The notes: generated from the letters alone by a model not told the origin. 64,000 bases of DNA from Bacillota bacterium (GCA_023408815.1 JAEYJO010000047.1:132024-196023), one strand, 5' to 3'. Positions 45,384 to 54,046 are shown, counted from the first letter of the stretch. Numbers and translations: made by a program.

Positions 45384-46307
45384 TTACAACTTTAACAGCT
45401 TCTCCGCCTGCGATATGATTTCCTGGATGATTTCACCGCAGCTCTTTTCTTCTTTTATCAGACCGGCTATCTGTCCTGCCATAATCGTTCCGTTTACTAC
45501 ATCGCCGTCTATCACGGCCTTTCTTAGAGAACCCAAAGTGAGATATTCCAGTTCCTCGAAGGAAGCACCTTCTTCCTCCAGCTTCAAGTATTCCCTCGTC
45601 ATTTTATTTCTAAGGGAACGCACCGGATGACCTGTGCTCCTTCCTGTCACCTCCGAATCGATATCCTTGGCGGCGAATATTTTCTGCTTGTAGCTGTCAT
45701 GTACGATAGATTCCTTTGCAGTTGCGAATATCGTACCCATTTGTACCGCCTCCGCTCCCAGAATCATAGCTGCCGCAAATCCTCTTCCGTCGGCGATTCC
45801 GCCCGCTCCTATTACTGGAACACTCACGGCATCCGCTACCTGAGGAAGCAAAGACATGGTGGTGGACTCGCCTATATGCCCCCCTGCCTCGGTTCCTTCC
45901 GCAACTACCGCATCGGCGCCTGCGCGCTCCATCATTCTAGCCATGGCTACACTGGCAACTACAGGAATCACTTTCACACCAGCATTTTTCCACAGCTCCA
46001 TAAACTTGCCCGGATTACCTGCCCCGGTGGTAACTACCTTTACATCTTCCTCTACAATGAGCTTTGCCACCTCTTCGGCATTCGGATTCAGCAGCATGAT
46101 GTTCACACCCATGGGTTTATCCGTCAGCTTCTTCGCTTCGCGAATCTGCTGTCTCACGATTTCCGCAGGAGCGCTGGCTGCTCCGATCAGCCCCAGACCG
46201 CCAGCCTCGGATACCGCTGCCGCAAGGTGAGACTCCGCAACCCACGCCATACCGCCTTGTATGATCGGATATTCGATTCCCAGTAATTTGGTTATTCTCG
46301 TCTCCAT
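45384..46307 (-). CDS. fabK: Enoyl-ACP reductase, FMN type
   Basis: Last reduction of the elongation cycle, using FMN and NAD(P)H. 307 residues, the usual FabK length. It begins LGIEYPIIQGGMAWVA and has VVAEGTEAGGH, where the active-site His lies, and GAGGIADGRG at the phosphate site. It follows acpP by one base, so the two are cotranscribed. FabI is not present in the window. Confidence 0.95.
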   Translation of the reverse strand: METRITKLLGIEYPIIQGGMAWVAESHLAAAVSEAGGLGLIGAASAPAEIVRQQIREAKKLTDKPMGVNIMLLNPNAEEVAKLIVEEDVKVVTTGAGNPGKFMELWKNAGVKVIPVVASVAMARMMERAGADAVVAEGTEAGGHIGESTTMSLLPQVADAVSVPVIGAGGIADGRGFAAAMILGAEAVQMGTIFATAKESIVHDSYKQKIFAAKDIDSEVTGRSTGHPVRSLRNKMTREYLKLEEEGASFEELEYLTLGSLRKAVIDGDVVNGTIMAGQIAGLIKEEKSCGEIIQEIISQAEKLLKL

Positions 46308-46308
46308 C

Positions 46309-46542
46309 TTATGCTTCTACGCCTTTGTTCTTCATATATTCTATTACTGCTCCAACCGTTGTAATCTTCTCAAGATCTTCGGAAGGAATCTCAATACCGT
46401 ATTCTTCTTCAAAAGCCATAACCAATTCGAATAAATCGAGGGAATCCGCTCCCAAATCTTCTTTAAAGGAGGATTCTTCCGTAATTTCAACACCGTCTAA
46501 GCTCAATTGTTCCTGGATAATTTCTTTTACTCTTTCTAACAT
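46309..46542 (-). CDS. acpP: Acyl carrier protein
   Basis: 77-residue acidic four-helix protein that carries growing acyl chains. Ser34 in DLGADSLDLFELV takes the phosphopantetheine arm. It is the first gene of the fatty-acid cluster, after an AAAAGGAGAT site and a consensus promoter with a palindrome at the start point. Confidence 0.97.
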   Translation of the reverse strand: MLERVKEIIQEQLSLDGVEITEESSFKEDLGADSLDLFELVMAFEEEYGIEIPSEDLEKITTVGAVIEYMKNKGVEA

Positions 46543-46581
46543 TTTAATATCTCCTTTTATAATACCTATCTTTTTAAAATT

Positions 46582-46624
46582 AGTTTGATATTCAAAGTAT
46601 ATTGTCTTCCTATCAATTTGTCAA
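46582..46624 (-). promoter_or_regulatory. acpP promoter with overlapping fatty-acid operator
   Basis: On the minus strand TTGACA (46619-46624), 17 bases, then TATACT (46596-46601). The palindrome AGTTTGA-TAT-TCAAAGT (46582-46598) overlaps the -10 and the likely start point. It matches the fabD site in 16 of 17 positions when that site is read on the opposite strand. Binding here would block transcription. Confidence 0.78.
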
Positions 46625-46634
46625 CTGGTTTTTT

Positions 46635-46680
46635 TACCATCGTTTGACAAGGGCGTGTAAGACCTTGTCAAACGATGGTA
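46635..46680. repeat. Hairpin repeat, copy 2 (loop GCGTGTAAGA)
   Basis: Perfect 18-bp arms TACCATCGTTTGACAAGG (46635-46652) and CCTTGTCAAACGATGGTA (46663-46680) surround the loop GCGTGTAAGA. It is the partner of the copy at 37998-38053, with several compensating changes between copies. The T-run is on the 5' side of the plus strand, so the minus-strand transcript entering the hairpin meets As, not Ts. Confidence 0.8.
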
Positions 46681-46688
46681 AGTCCATT

Positions 46689-49271
46689 TCAGAACATTTT
46701 ATCGGCACACTTCTCCGAACAAAGAACTCTTTGGCTCATAATATCTGAATAAAGCTCCATTCCCTCAGTCCTTATCACATGAATCACATCAGCATTCACA
46801 GCACATCCTTCTCCGATTATGTCACAGACAATATTCTCAGCTTCTAATATTTTCCCCTCATTCAAGACAACATTTTCCCTGCCGTCGAAAAGAGCCACAT
46901 AGAAGACTCCTGATTCTACCAAGTCCTGGAAGAAATGGCTCCCGTAAGATAATTCGGGCATAATTCCTTTTTCGCTATAGGCTATTTCACAAACTGCCAA
47001 CATATTCATGAGCTCTGTGAAATGTACCGGTACTCCCAGCGAGGGGGTTGTCGTTCCCCATCTTCCCGGCCCCATCAGCATGGCATTCTTCCCCTTAAGC
47101 ACCCGGTTAAGCAAGCCGACCTGTCTCGCGATATCGTACTTGTCCTGCTCCTTCAGCTCTAAATATTCCCTGACGCTTACATAAACAATGTAATCGATGG
47201 GAAGTCTCACATTACCGCCCATGAAATTACCGTGAGAGTAGAACAAACACTTTTTCTCATCCACCGTCTCCGGTATTTCCACCGTCTTTCCCAGTCCTCG
47301 CGTCTGGAGCGGCCGGCACTGCAAAAGATTGATGCGAAATTCTCCTTCCCTGTTAAAATTTGCCGTAAACTCTATATCTACCGGATAATTGTACTTTTGG
47401 GCGAGCAGAGTGAGCATCCGTTTCATTACCTTCGGAAATTCAGTTTCCTTCAGTAATTTTCTGAAATTCAGGATGGGAGGAACTCCGGAAACGTCTCTTC
47501 CGATTTCGCTAAGCCTTCTCTCCGTCTCGAAATCCCGTACCCAGAATAAGTTCTTATCGGCCTTAATATCAGAGCTTGTAACCATATTCACGCTTATGGA
47601 TTCCTGCGTATTTTCCTTCAGATTCAGCACATCCATATTGTGCTGAGAATATTTCTGAGCTTCCTCGTAACCTATTAACGGCTGCCTCATGGGGTCGTCC
47701 AATGTTACAATCTTCACATAATCGCCGATCACTCTGTCCACTGCCCGGGTCCCAAGACCGAATACAAGACGAAGCATCCCCGCTTCCATATCCACCTCTT
47801 TATCCCATACGTATAGATTTGAGGAGTTGCCCACTCCCGCCGTATGAGGGAAGAAATAGTCACCGTAATAGTCTCCCGAAACCCTTTGCACCAGAATCGC
47901 CATCTGCTCGTCCCTGTCGGCCAGCCCTCTGTTTTTTCTGTAATGCAGAGCATCCTCATTCATGGTACTGGCATAAACCACCCGCACCGCATCCATAAAA
48001 TCGTTCAAGCGCTTTTCAGGGTCCCCCTGGTTCACACAGAACACACTCTCATATTTTCCCGCAAAAGCATTGCCGAAGTTATCTTCCAACAGCGAGCTGG
48101 AACGCACGATAATAGGGGACTGTCCATAATATTCCAGCATCTGCATGAATTCATCCCTTACAATTCTTGGAAACTTCCCCCCGCGCAGCTTTTCTTTAAG
48201 CTCCGGCGCATATGCGAAATACCCTTCTTCGGTTTTCTGCCTCGTCCGAAGCTGCCACCATCCATTTTCCACTATGTAGGTATAATAGATATCCGAGCCG
48301 AGATAAAACGAATCATGAGATTCCAGAAGAGGCTTAAAATATGCCTTGTCTTCATCACTCCTCGTAATGATCCTCCTCGCTAAAAGCATGCCTACGCTTT
48401 TTCCTCCGATAAATCCCGTGCCTATTTCCCTTCCGGCAATCTTGACAATATCGGACAGCTTAAAAAAGCTCATGCACATATCGCGCATGCGGGATTCCTT
48501 GCCGATAAGCAGGTCGATGAGAAGTCCCTTCATCTCTTCTTTTTCCTTCTCTTCTCCCTCCAGAGCCTCTCTCGCCCTATTTATGGTCACGTGCCAGTAA
48601 TCCAGCCGTTCCTCCGTCCAGTTGAAGTTAGAAAAAAGCTCCGCAGCCTGAGCGCTGGCCGTAATCGGTTCTACCTCGTCGCCATCGATGTAATGGGGGA
48701 AAAACATTGTGGGAGAATACCTCTGCCATGCCTTCAGCGGATGAATATAAAACCGGTCGTTTATCTTATAAACGTCTAGAAGAAGCTGCGTTGTTTCACG
48801 AATGGTCGCGATCGTATCATAAGTATGCACATTTCGCTTAATGGCAAAATAAGCGATAGTATCCAGCTCATACAGATAAGGACAGGTCACCCTGAAAAAG
48901 TTGCCCGTCATCAAATCAGAGTACCAGAAGGCTAACAGCTCCGTCAGACAATCGAAAACATAAAAGGCTTTCACTCCCTCTTCCCCGATAATACGGTGAA
49001 TCATGGTAGCAAAGCCTTCAAAGCCCATGGCTGGATTGGGCTCATAGATCTTGATACCGGTCAGGTCCTCCACTACTTGTCTGTGTGTTCCAAAACGGAA
49101 ATAGATAATATTACGGTTATCCTTTCTCGCCTGTTCGATATAGGGCGCAACTACATAACAGTAATCCTCGATAGAGTCTACCTGCCATACTACATTATCT
49201 CCCAGACGAAGCATATCTATGGCCTTGTCGAAGCCCTTCATTCCCGTACTGACACTATCCAATATTCCCAT
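46689..49271 (-). CDS. PEP/pyruvate-binding (PPDK N-domain) protein with KaiC-like N-terminus
   Basis: 860-residue protein. The first 250 residues resemble the KaiC/RecA fold: the start MGILDSVSTGMKGFDKAID is typical, but the P-loop position reads VDSIEDY and has no GKT/S. The middle is the ATP-grasp domain of PEP synthase or PPDK, with SPIIVRSSSLLEDNFGNAF. The phosphohistidine and PEP-barrel domains of the full enzymes are missing. ATG 49271 is chosen for its AGGAGGG; the frame opens at a TTG at 49313. It lies between rsmI and acpP on the same strand. Function unknown. Confidence 0.82.
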   Translation of the reverse strand: MGILDSVSTGMKGFDKAIDMLRLGDNVVWQVDSIEDYCYVVAPYIEQARKDNRNIIYFRFGTHRQVVEDLTGIKIYEPNPAMGFEGFATMIHRIIGEEGVKAFYVFDCLTELLAFWYSDLMTGNFFRVTCPYLYELDTIAYFAIKRNVHTYDTIATIRETTQLLLDVYKINDRFYIHPLKAWQRYSPTMFFPHYIDGDEVEPITASAQAAELFSNFNWTEERLDYWHVTINRAREALEGEEKEKEEMKGLLIDLLIGKESRMRDMCMSFFKLSDIVKIAGREIGTGFIGGKSVGMLLARRIITRSDEDKAYFKPLLESHDSFYLGSDIYYTYIVENGWWQLRTRQKTEEGYFAYAPELKEKLRGGKFPRIVRDEFMQMLEYYGQSPIIVRSSSLLEDNFGNAFAGKYESVFCVNQGDPEKRLNDFMDAVRVVYASTMNEDALHYRKNRGLADRDEQMAILVQRVSGDYYGDYFFPHTAGVGNSSNLYVWDKEVDMEAGMLRLVFGLGTRAVDRVIGDYVKIVTLDDPMRQPLIGYEEAQKYSQHNMDVLNLKENTQESISVNMVTSSDIKADKNLFWVRDFETERRLSEIGRDVSGVPPILNFRKLLKETEFPKVMKRMLTLLAQKYNYPVDIEFTANFNREGEFRINLLQCRPLQTRGLGKTVEIPETVDEKKCLFYSHGNFMGGNVRLPIDYIVYVSVREYLELKEQDKYDIARQVGLLNRVLKGKNAMLMGPGRWGTTTPSLGVPVHFTELMNMLAVCEIAYSEKGIMPELSYGSHFFQDLVESGVFYVALFDGRENVVLNEGKILEAENIVCDIIGEGCAVNADVIHVIRTEGMELYSDIMSQRVLCSEKCADKMF

Positions 49272-49317
49272 AGCGGTCCCTCCTGCAGTATCTGTTTCCA
49301 GTTTATAAGCCAAATCC

Positions 49318-50166
49318 TTATTCTATTTTTTCCAGGAGCATATTGTATACATCACGCTTTCCGATTCCTCTGTCCTTCGCAACGATCTTCATAGCTTCCT
49401 TTCTCTCTATTCCCTGCTCTTCGTAATACCTCATATGCTCTTCTATAGGCATTTCCTTCCAGGAAAGCGCGGCTTCCTCTTTCTTCTCCTCCAGACTCTT
49501 GCCCTGAATGACCAGCACATATTCACCCCGAGGCTCGTTCTCCTCATAAAAGGTAAGTGCCTTTTCGATGGTCATAGGTAAGATGGTCTCGAATTTCTTC
49601 GTAAGTTCCCTGCATATAGTGATTTTACGCTCTCCCAACGCTTCATAGAGCTCTTCCAGCGTCTTTTTTAAATGATGGGGCGCTTCATAGATAATCATTG
49701 TCCGACTCTCCGCCGACAGCTCCTTAAGTACAGCTTTTTTCTCCTTCTTATTGTCGGGCAGAAATCCCTCGAAGCAAAACCGCCTGGTGCTTAAACCCGA
49801 TAAGGTAAGCGCCGTAATACACGCCGCGGCCCCCGGAAGAGAAGTTACAACGATTCCTGCCTCCTGACAAAGCGCTACCAGAGTTTCCCCCGGATCTGAA
49901 ATTGCAGGTGTCCCCGCATCGGTAATGAGCGCTACCGTTTTTCCCTCCTGCATCTGTCCGATGAGATAATGTGCCTTTTCCACCCGATTATACTCATGAT
50001 AGCTAGTCATCGGTGTTTTTACACCGAAATGATTTAACAGCTTGATGCTGTTCCTCGTATCCTCCGCCGCAATCAGGTCCACGCTCTTTAGGGTATCTAT
50101 TACCCGAAGCGTTATATCGTCCAGATTTCCGATCGGCGTAGCACACAAATATAATATTCCCGCCAT
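49318..50166 (-). CDS. rsmI: 16S rRNA (cytidine-1402-2'-O)-methyltransferase
   Basis: SAM-dependent methyltransferase of 282 residues that modifies C1402 in the ribosomal decoding site. It has the tetrapyrrole-methylase fold: LYLCATPIGNLDDITLR at the start, AEDTR at about 35 and TDAGTPAISDPG at about 82. It lies 21 bases downstream of trmN6, in the same order as yabB and yabC in Bacillus subtilis. Confidence 0.95.
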   Translation of the reverse strand: MAGILYLCATPIGNLDDITLRVIDTLKSVDLIAAEDTRNSIKLLNHFGVKTPMTSYHEYNRVEKAHYLIGQMQEGKTVALITDAGTPAISDPGETLVALCQEAGIVVTSLPGAAACITALTLSGLSTRRFCFEGFLPDNKKEKKAVLKELSAESRTMIIYEAPHHLKKTLEELYEALGERKITICRELTKKFETILPMTIEKALTFYEENEPRGEYVLVIQGKSLEEKKEEAALSWKEMPIEEHMRYYEEQGIERKEAMKIVAKDRGIGKRDVYNMLLEKIE

Positions 50167-50187
50167 ATTAATAACCGTGCCTTTCTC

Positions 50188-50925
50188 CTAATATCCGTAA
50201 ATATCATATATTTCCGGCATATAAACTCCCGGCTCCCTGTATACGATCAAAGGCTTTTCTACCGTAATCCTCGGCTTCCCGCCGCGGTTCGCTTCTATAA
50301 GAACCATATTAGGCTCCTTGTCCACATACGGATATACCAGCTGCATGCGCTTCGGCTCCAGCTTATACTCATGAAGGAGTACCATAATTTCCGCCAGCCG
50401 AAAGGGTCTATGCACCATGAAAAAATTCCCGCCGGGTTTAAGAAGCCCTGCTGCCTGCGACACCACATCCTCTAAGGTACACAATATCTCATGGCGGGCA
50501 ATCGCCTTTGGCGCCTCGGGATTCCGCAATCCATGGTTAGAGGTCATGTACGGAGGGTTACATGTAACAACATCAAAAGAAGCAGCTCCGAATAACGTCC
50601 CTGCCTCCCTTAAATCTCCCTGCACAATGGCAATCTTATCCTGAAGATTATTAAGCGCCACACTCCGCATCGCCATATCGGCACTTTCTTCCTGAATCTC
50701 CAGCCCTGTTAAATGAGCAGCCTTCGTCTTTGCTTCCATGAGTATAGGTATAATCCCAGTTCCCGTACCCAGGTCGAGAGCCTTGTCACCCTCTCCCGCC
50801 CGGGCAAAACCGGATAAAAGAACAGCGTCCATCCCAAAGCAGAACTTTTCAGGATTCTGAATAATCTTATAGCCGTTTCTTTGCAGTTCATCCAGCCTTT
50901 CCTTATCTTTCAGATTAATTGTCAT
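50188..50925 (-). CDS. trmN6: tRNA(Val) A37 N6-methyltransferase-like protein (YabB)
   Basis: 245-residue class I SAM methyltransferase: LDLGTGTGIIPI binds SAM and the catalytic NPPY lies at about residue 124. NPPY enzymes of this size methylate adenine N6 in tRNA1(Val). Its start overlaps the ricT stop by 11 bases. The yabA gene that sits here in Bacillus subtilis is absent. Confidence 0.88.
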   Translation of the reverse strand: MTINLKDKERLDELQRNGYKIIQNPEKFCFGMDAVLLSGFARAGEGDKALDLGTGTGIIPILMEAKTKAAHLTGLEIQEESADMAMRSVALNNLQDKIAIVQGDLREAGTLFGAASFDVVTCNPPYMTSNHGLRNPEAPKAIARHEILCTLEDVVSQAAGLLKPGGNFFMVHRPFRLAEIMVLLHEYKLEPKRMQLVYPYVDKEPNMVLIEANRGGKPRITVEKPLIVYREPGVYMPEIYDIYGY

Positions 50926-51823
50926 CCAGTTTAGATTTTCCTTCCTGCTTTTCCAATTTCTCCAATTCCTTAAGCTGTTCGTCGCTTACTTCAACCTTCG
51001 TATTCTTATGTTTTTTCTTGAACCTGAGCTGATTTACTTTATATTCCTGAATTTCTTTCTCATCGTCCTTTTCTATAATTACCTTCACAAGCTGCCTTAA
51101 GACATTTACGCTCTGTACCTCGCCCTTGTAACCATCTTCAGTAGTCACATAATCCCCTACGTTAGGAAGCCTGCGGTTCAAATCCTCATATGTTTCCTCT
51201 TCATTTTTCAAGCAGCACATCAAACGCCCGCAGACTCCCGATATTTTAGTAGGATTCAGGGAAAGATTCTGCTCCTTCGCCATCTTAATGGATACCGGTA
51301 CGAACTCGGACAGATAGGAGTGGCAGCAAAGCGCACGCCCGCATATTCCCACACCTCCCACGATTTTCGTCTCATCTCTGACGCCGATCTGGCGAAGTTC
51401 TATTCTTGTTTTGAATACCGCTGCCAGATCTTTCACAAGCTCACGGAAATCTATGCGTCCATCCGCCGTAAAATAAAACAATACCTTATTATTATCGAAG
51501 GTATATTCGGCGTCGATGAGCTTCATATCCAGTTCATGCTTTCTTATCTTTTCGAGGCATATTTTGAAGGCCTCTTTTTCTTTCATCTTGTTCGCCGTCT
51601 CCTGTTCGCCGTCTTTTGCCGTAGCGACGCGCAGCACAGGCTTCAAAGGCTGAATTACCTTTTCTTCCTCTACCTCTCTGGGAGCACCTACCACCGTTCC
51701 GTATTCGATTCCTCTGGCAGTTTCCACAATAACATTGTCGCCCCTTTTTATACTCAAATGGCCGGGATCAAAAAAATAAATCTTTCCTGCCGTTCTAAAA
51801 CGTACACCTATTACCTTTACCAT
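50915..51823 (-). CDS. ricT: PSP1-domain regulatory protein RicT (YaaT)
   Basis: 302-residue cytosolic PSP1 protein. In Bacillus RicT acts with RicA and RicF as an iron-sulfur complex that controls RNase Y and mRNA processing. The Cys pattern is intact: Cys161, 166 and 167 (GICGRALCCHS) and Cys198, 203 and 204 (GVCGRLMCC). A charged C-terminal tail follows residue 265. It lies between holB and trmN6, the conserved order. Confidence 0.93.
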   Translation of the reverse strand: MVKVIGVRFRTAGKIYFFDPGHLSIKRGDNVIVETARGIEYGTVVGAPREVEEEKVIQPLKPVLRVATAKDGEQETANKMKEKEAFKICLEKIRKHELDMKLIDAEYTFDNNKVLFYFTADGRIDFRELVKDLAAVFKTRIELRQIGVRDETKIVGGVGICGRALCCHSYLSEFVPVSIKMAKEQNLSLNPTKISGVCGRLMCCLKNEEETYEDLNRRLPNVGDYVTTEDGYKGEVQSVNVLRQLVKVIIEKDDEKEIQEYKVNQLRFKKKHKNTKVEVSDEQLKELEKLEKQEGKSKLDDN

Positions 51824-51846
51824 TTAATAGCTATCCTCCTTTTCCC

Positions 51847-51902
51847 ATGAGTATCTTTCACTCTTATGAGTGTTCTTCACTCTTTGAGTGTTCTTCACTC
51901 TT
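51847..51902. repeat. Tandem hairpin repeats, three 18-19-bp units
   Basis: Units at 51847-51865, 51866-51884 and 51885-51902 share TGAGTGTTCTTCACTCTT (first unit ATC for GTT-like bases). Each unit forms a GAGTG-TTCTT-CACTC hairpin. They fill the holB-ricT gap, just before the ricT ribosome site. Related to 42198-42218, 56961-57010 and 63915-63951. Confidence 0.75.
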
Positions 51903-51907
51903 TAATA

Positions 51908-52930
51908 TCAGGAATTCTCCTTGACCGTCAGGAGCAGAAGCTCCATGGTCAGATCGAAGTTTACATTTGCATTCAAGCGGTTCTTTGCTTTTTCAAGCGC
52001 GCTTATTACCAGTTCAATCCCTTCATAAGTGCTTCTGTCCGCTACCTTTCTAATATACTGTATTTCCTCTCTGAAAATCAAGTGATTTGCATCGTTTGTC
52101 GCCTTGAACATGAGCACGTCTCTGTACCAAATGGACAAAATATCCATATAATCGTTCACATCCAGCTTATATTCGCCAATTTTCTTGATTGCCGCAACAA
52201 TTTCGTTTATTTCCATATCATTAATATATTTTAAAAGTGTAATCGCTTCTTCCTTTACGTGCTCGAAATCTTCACTGGAAGCTAAAAGCTTCGCCTTTCC
52301 GATATTGCCTCTTGCGAAAGCCACACAGATATCCGCCTTATAATCCGGCACCTGCATCGTCTCCATCAAAAAACGCTTTACCTGCGTATCCTTCACCGGC
52401 TTCATATTCAGCACTACACACCGGCTCAGAATCGTAGAAAGCAACGACTCCATATTTGTTGTTAAAATTAAAATAACCGTATACTCCGGCGGTTCCTCCA
52501 AGGTCTTCAGCAAGGCATTCTGTGCCTGAACTGTCATCTTCTCGCCTTCATTTATAATATATATTTTACGGTGGCTGCTATAGGGCTTAATTGCAACGCT
52601 TCCGTTAATTTGTCCTCGAATATCCTCCACGCCTATCGTTCCCGGCTTCTCGTGCGTCACATAGATGACGTCCGGTTGATTTCCTGTAGCCATCTGCTTG
52701 CAGGAACGGCACACACCACAAGGCTCCACATTCCCTGAAGAAATATCATTATCCTGAAGCTGCGTTTTTTCACACTGCAAAGCCGCCGCAAATATTCCGG
52801 CAATAAATTCCTTCCCGGAACTTCTTTCCCCATTGATGATATACGCATGGGATACCTTATTTAATTTAAGGGCATTCTGAAAATGCTCCTTCAGCTGTTC
52901 CTGCCCGATAATATCCGTAAATCTCGCCAT
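51908..52930 (-). CDS. holB: DNA polymerase III delta' subunit
   Basis: 340-residue AAA+ clamp-loader subunit. MARFTDIIGQEQLKEHFQNA is the typical start. A zinc site with CGVCRSC is near residue 66. The P-loop is degenerate (GERSSGKE), as often seen in delta'. The arginine-finger region LLSTILSRC is present. ATG 52930 is chosen because GGAGG stands six bases away; the frame is open to 53029 but would overlap yaaR. Confidence 0.92.
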   Translation of the reverse strand: MARFTDIIGQEQLKEHFQNALKLNKVSHAYIINGERSSGKEFIAGIFAAALQCEKTQLQDNDISSGNVEPCGVCRSCKQMATGNQPDVIYVTHEKPGTIGVEDIRGQINGSVAIKPYSSHRKIYIINEGEKMTVQAQNALLKTLEEPPEYTVILILTTNMESLLSTILSRCVVLNMKPVKDTQVKRFLMETMQVPDYKADICVAFARGNIGKAKLLASSEDFEHVKEEAITLLKYINDMEINEIVAAIKKIGEYKLDVNDYMDILSIWYRDVLMFKATNDANHLIFREEIQYIRKVADRSTYEGIELVISALEKAKNRLNANVNFDLTMELLLLTVKENS

Positions 52931-52991
52931 CCCGAACCTCCGTTTTATCACAATGTCTATTTTCATTATAACTTTTTCAAAAAATACTGCA

Positions 52992-53432
52992 TCAAGTAAA
53001 TATATCCAGAAGTAATCCCCTGATTTCACCGATTTTACTCAGAATACTCAGATTGTCTTTTTCCTCTTTCACCAGCTCCTGCGCAAGCTCATCCAGTTTC
53101 TCATCGATTAAGCGTATGATGCCGTATACCCGGTGGCGTCCTCTCTTGTCCAAAAAGTTCTCTCGTGTAAAAGAATGTGAATGACTGACTACTTCATTCA
53201 TAAACTCTTTAATCAAACCACGATATTTCTTCATATCCTTTACATCGCGCCGCTTGGAAAGCTTATCGCCCTGCATGGTAATCTCCTCCATAAGAGAGGT
53301 AAGTCTTGCCTGCAGTTCTTTCTCCTCGATATGGCTGACAAGAGTAAACTTAAAAGTACCGTCCGCAGACTGCTGTTTTTCCACCGGCTCTGCCGGAACC
53401 GGATTCATAACCTGATTTACTTTTATATCCAT
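52992..53432 (-). CDS. yaaR: YaaR family protein (DUF327)
   Basis: 146-residue mostly helical, charged protein of the DUF327 family. Function is unknown in all organisms I know of, though its place before holB is conserved in Bacillus and Clostridia. The RRDVKDMKKYRGLIKEFM segment and C-terminal ILSKIGEIRGLLLDIF are typical. No signal peptide or membrane helix. Confidence 0.88.
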   Translation of the reverse strand: MDIKVNQVMNPVPAEPVEKQQSADGTFKFTLVSHIEEKELQARLTSLMEEITMQGDKLSKRRDVKDMKKYRGLIKEFMNEVVSHSHSFTRENFLDKRGRHRVYGIIRLIDEKLDELAQELVKEEKDNLSILSKIGEIRGLLLDIFT

Positions 53433-53458
53433 ATCTGCCTCCTTACGTAATCATTTGC

Positions 53459-54046
53459 TTATAGTATCTCCACGATATACTCTTTAATCTCTTTTAAACA
53501 GCGTTCCAGATCGTCGTTGTAAAAACGCCTGTCTATACCTGCTTCCTTTACCTTCTCTTCGCTGAAATCTTCACAGTCGGCAAGGTATCTGCGGCACAGC
53601 TCCTCATAACCTGGATTCTCCTGCTTTTTTTCCCGTTCAAGCGCTCTGGCAAGCCTGACGCCGTCGTCCACCTCTATGAGTACCGGAACGATATTATTTT
53701 TCCCAAAAAACTCGCACAGCTTGTTATAAGCCTCCAGCGTTCCTATCACCGCATAGTTTTGATGCTTTAAGTCAATTTTTCCGTCATCCACCGTAAAGTA
53801 ACGCCACGGACCATAATACGTATCATAGGTTCTCTCCTCTATGATCTTTCTGCGCCTCGATAATTTACGGTAACCCTCCTCATCGGTAAAAAAGTATTCC
53901 ACACCATTTACTTCTCCTCCGCGGATAGGTCGGGTGGTATAAGGAACAAGGGTTTTAAGGCCCAATTCCTTATCCTCCAGAAGCTTTTGAAAAATCGTAT
54001 CCTTCCCCGTGGAACTTTTCCCCATAAAACAGATAAATTTACCCAT
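53459..54046 (-). CDS. Guanylate kinase-like protein
   Basis: 195-residue P-loop kinase of the guanylate kinase family, which phosphorylates GMP. The P-loop is GKSSTGKDT (9-17) where normal guanylate kinases have GPSGxGKST; the GMP-side TTRPIRGGEVNGVEYFF at about 38 is intact. It stands where Bacillus has tmk, next to yaaR and holB. It may be a divergent guanylate kinase or have changed specificity. Confidence 0.82.
   Translation of the reverse strand: MGKFICFMGKSSTGKDTIFQKLLEDKELGLKTLVPYTTRPIRGGEVNGVEYFFTDEEGYRKLSRRRKIIEERTYDTYYGPWRYFTVDDGKIDLKHQNYAVIGTLEAYNKLCEFFGKNNIVPVLIEVDDGVRLARALEREKKQENPGYEELCRRYLADCEDFSEEKVKEAGIDRRFYNDDLERCLKEIKEYIVEIL

Noticed and set aside
45627..46286. Plus-strand frame of about 219 codons opposite fabK
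   Set aside because: Fully antisense to a complete FabK with intact motifs, without a ribosome site. Its Cys/His/Tyr-rich sequence is typical of a shadow frame.
46635..46680. Rho-independent terminator for the PEP-binding-domain gene
   Set aside because: The stem is very strong, but on the minus strand it is followed by As and then by the acpP -35, not by a T-run. Described as a repeat instead.
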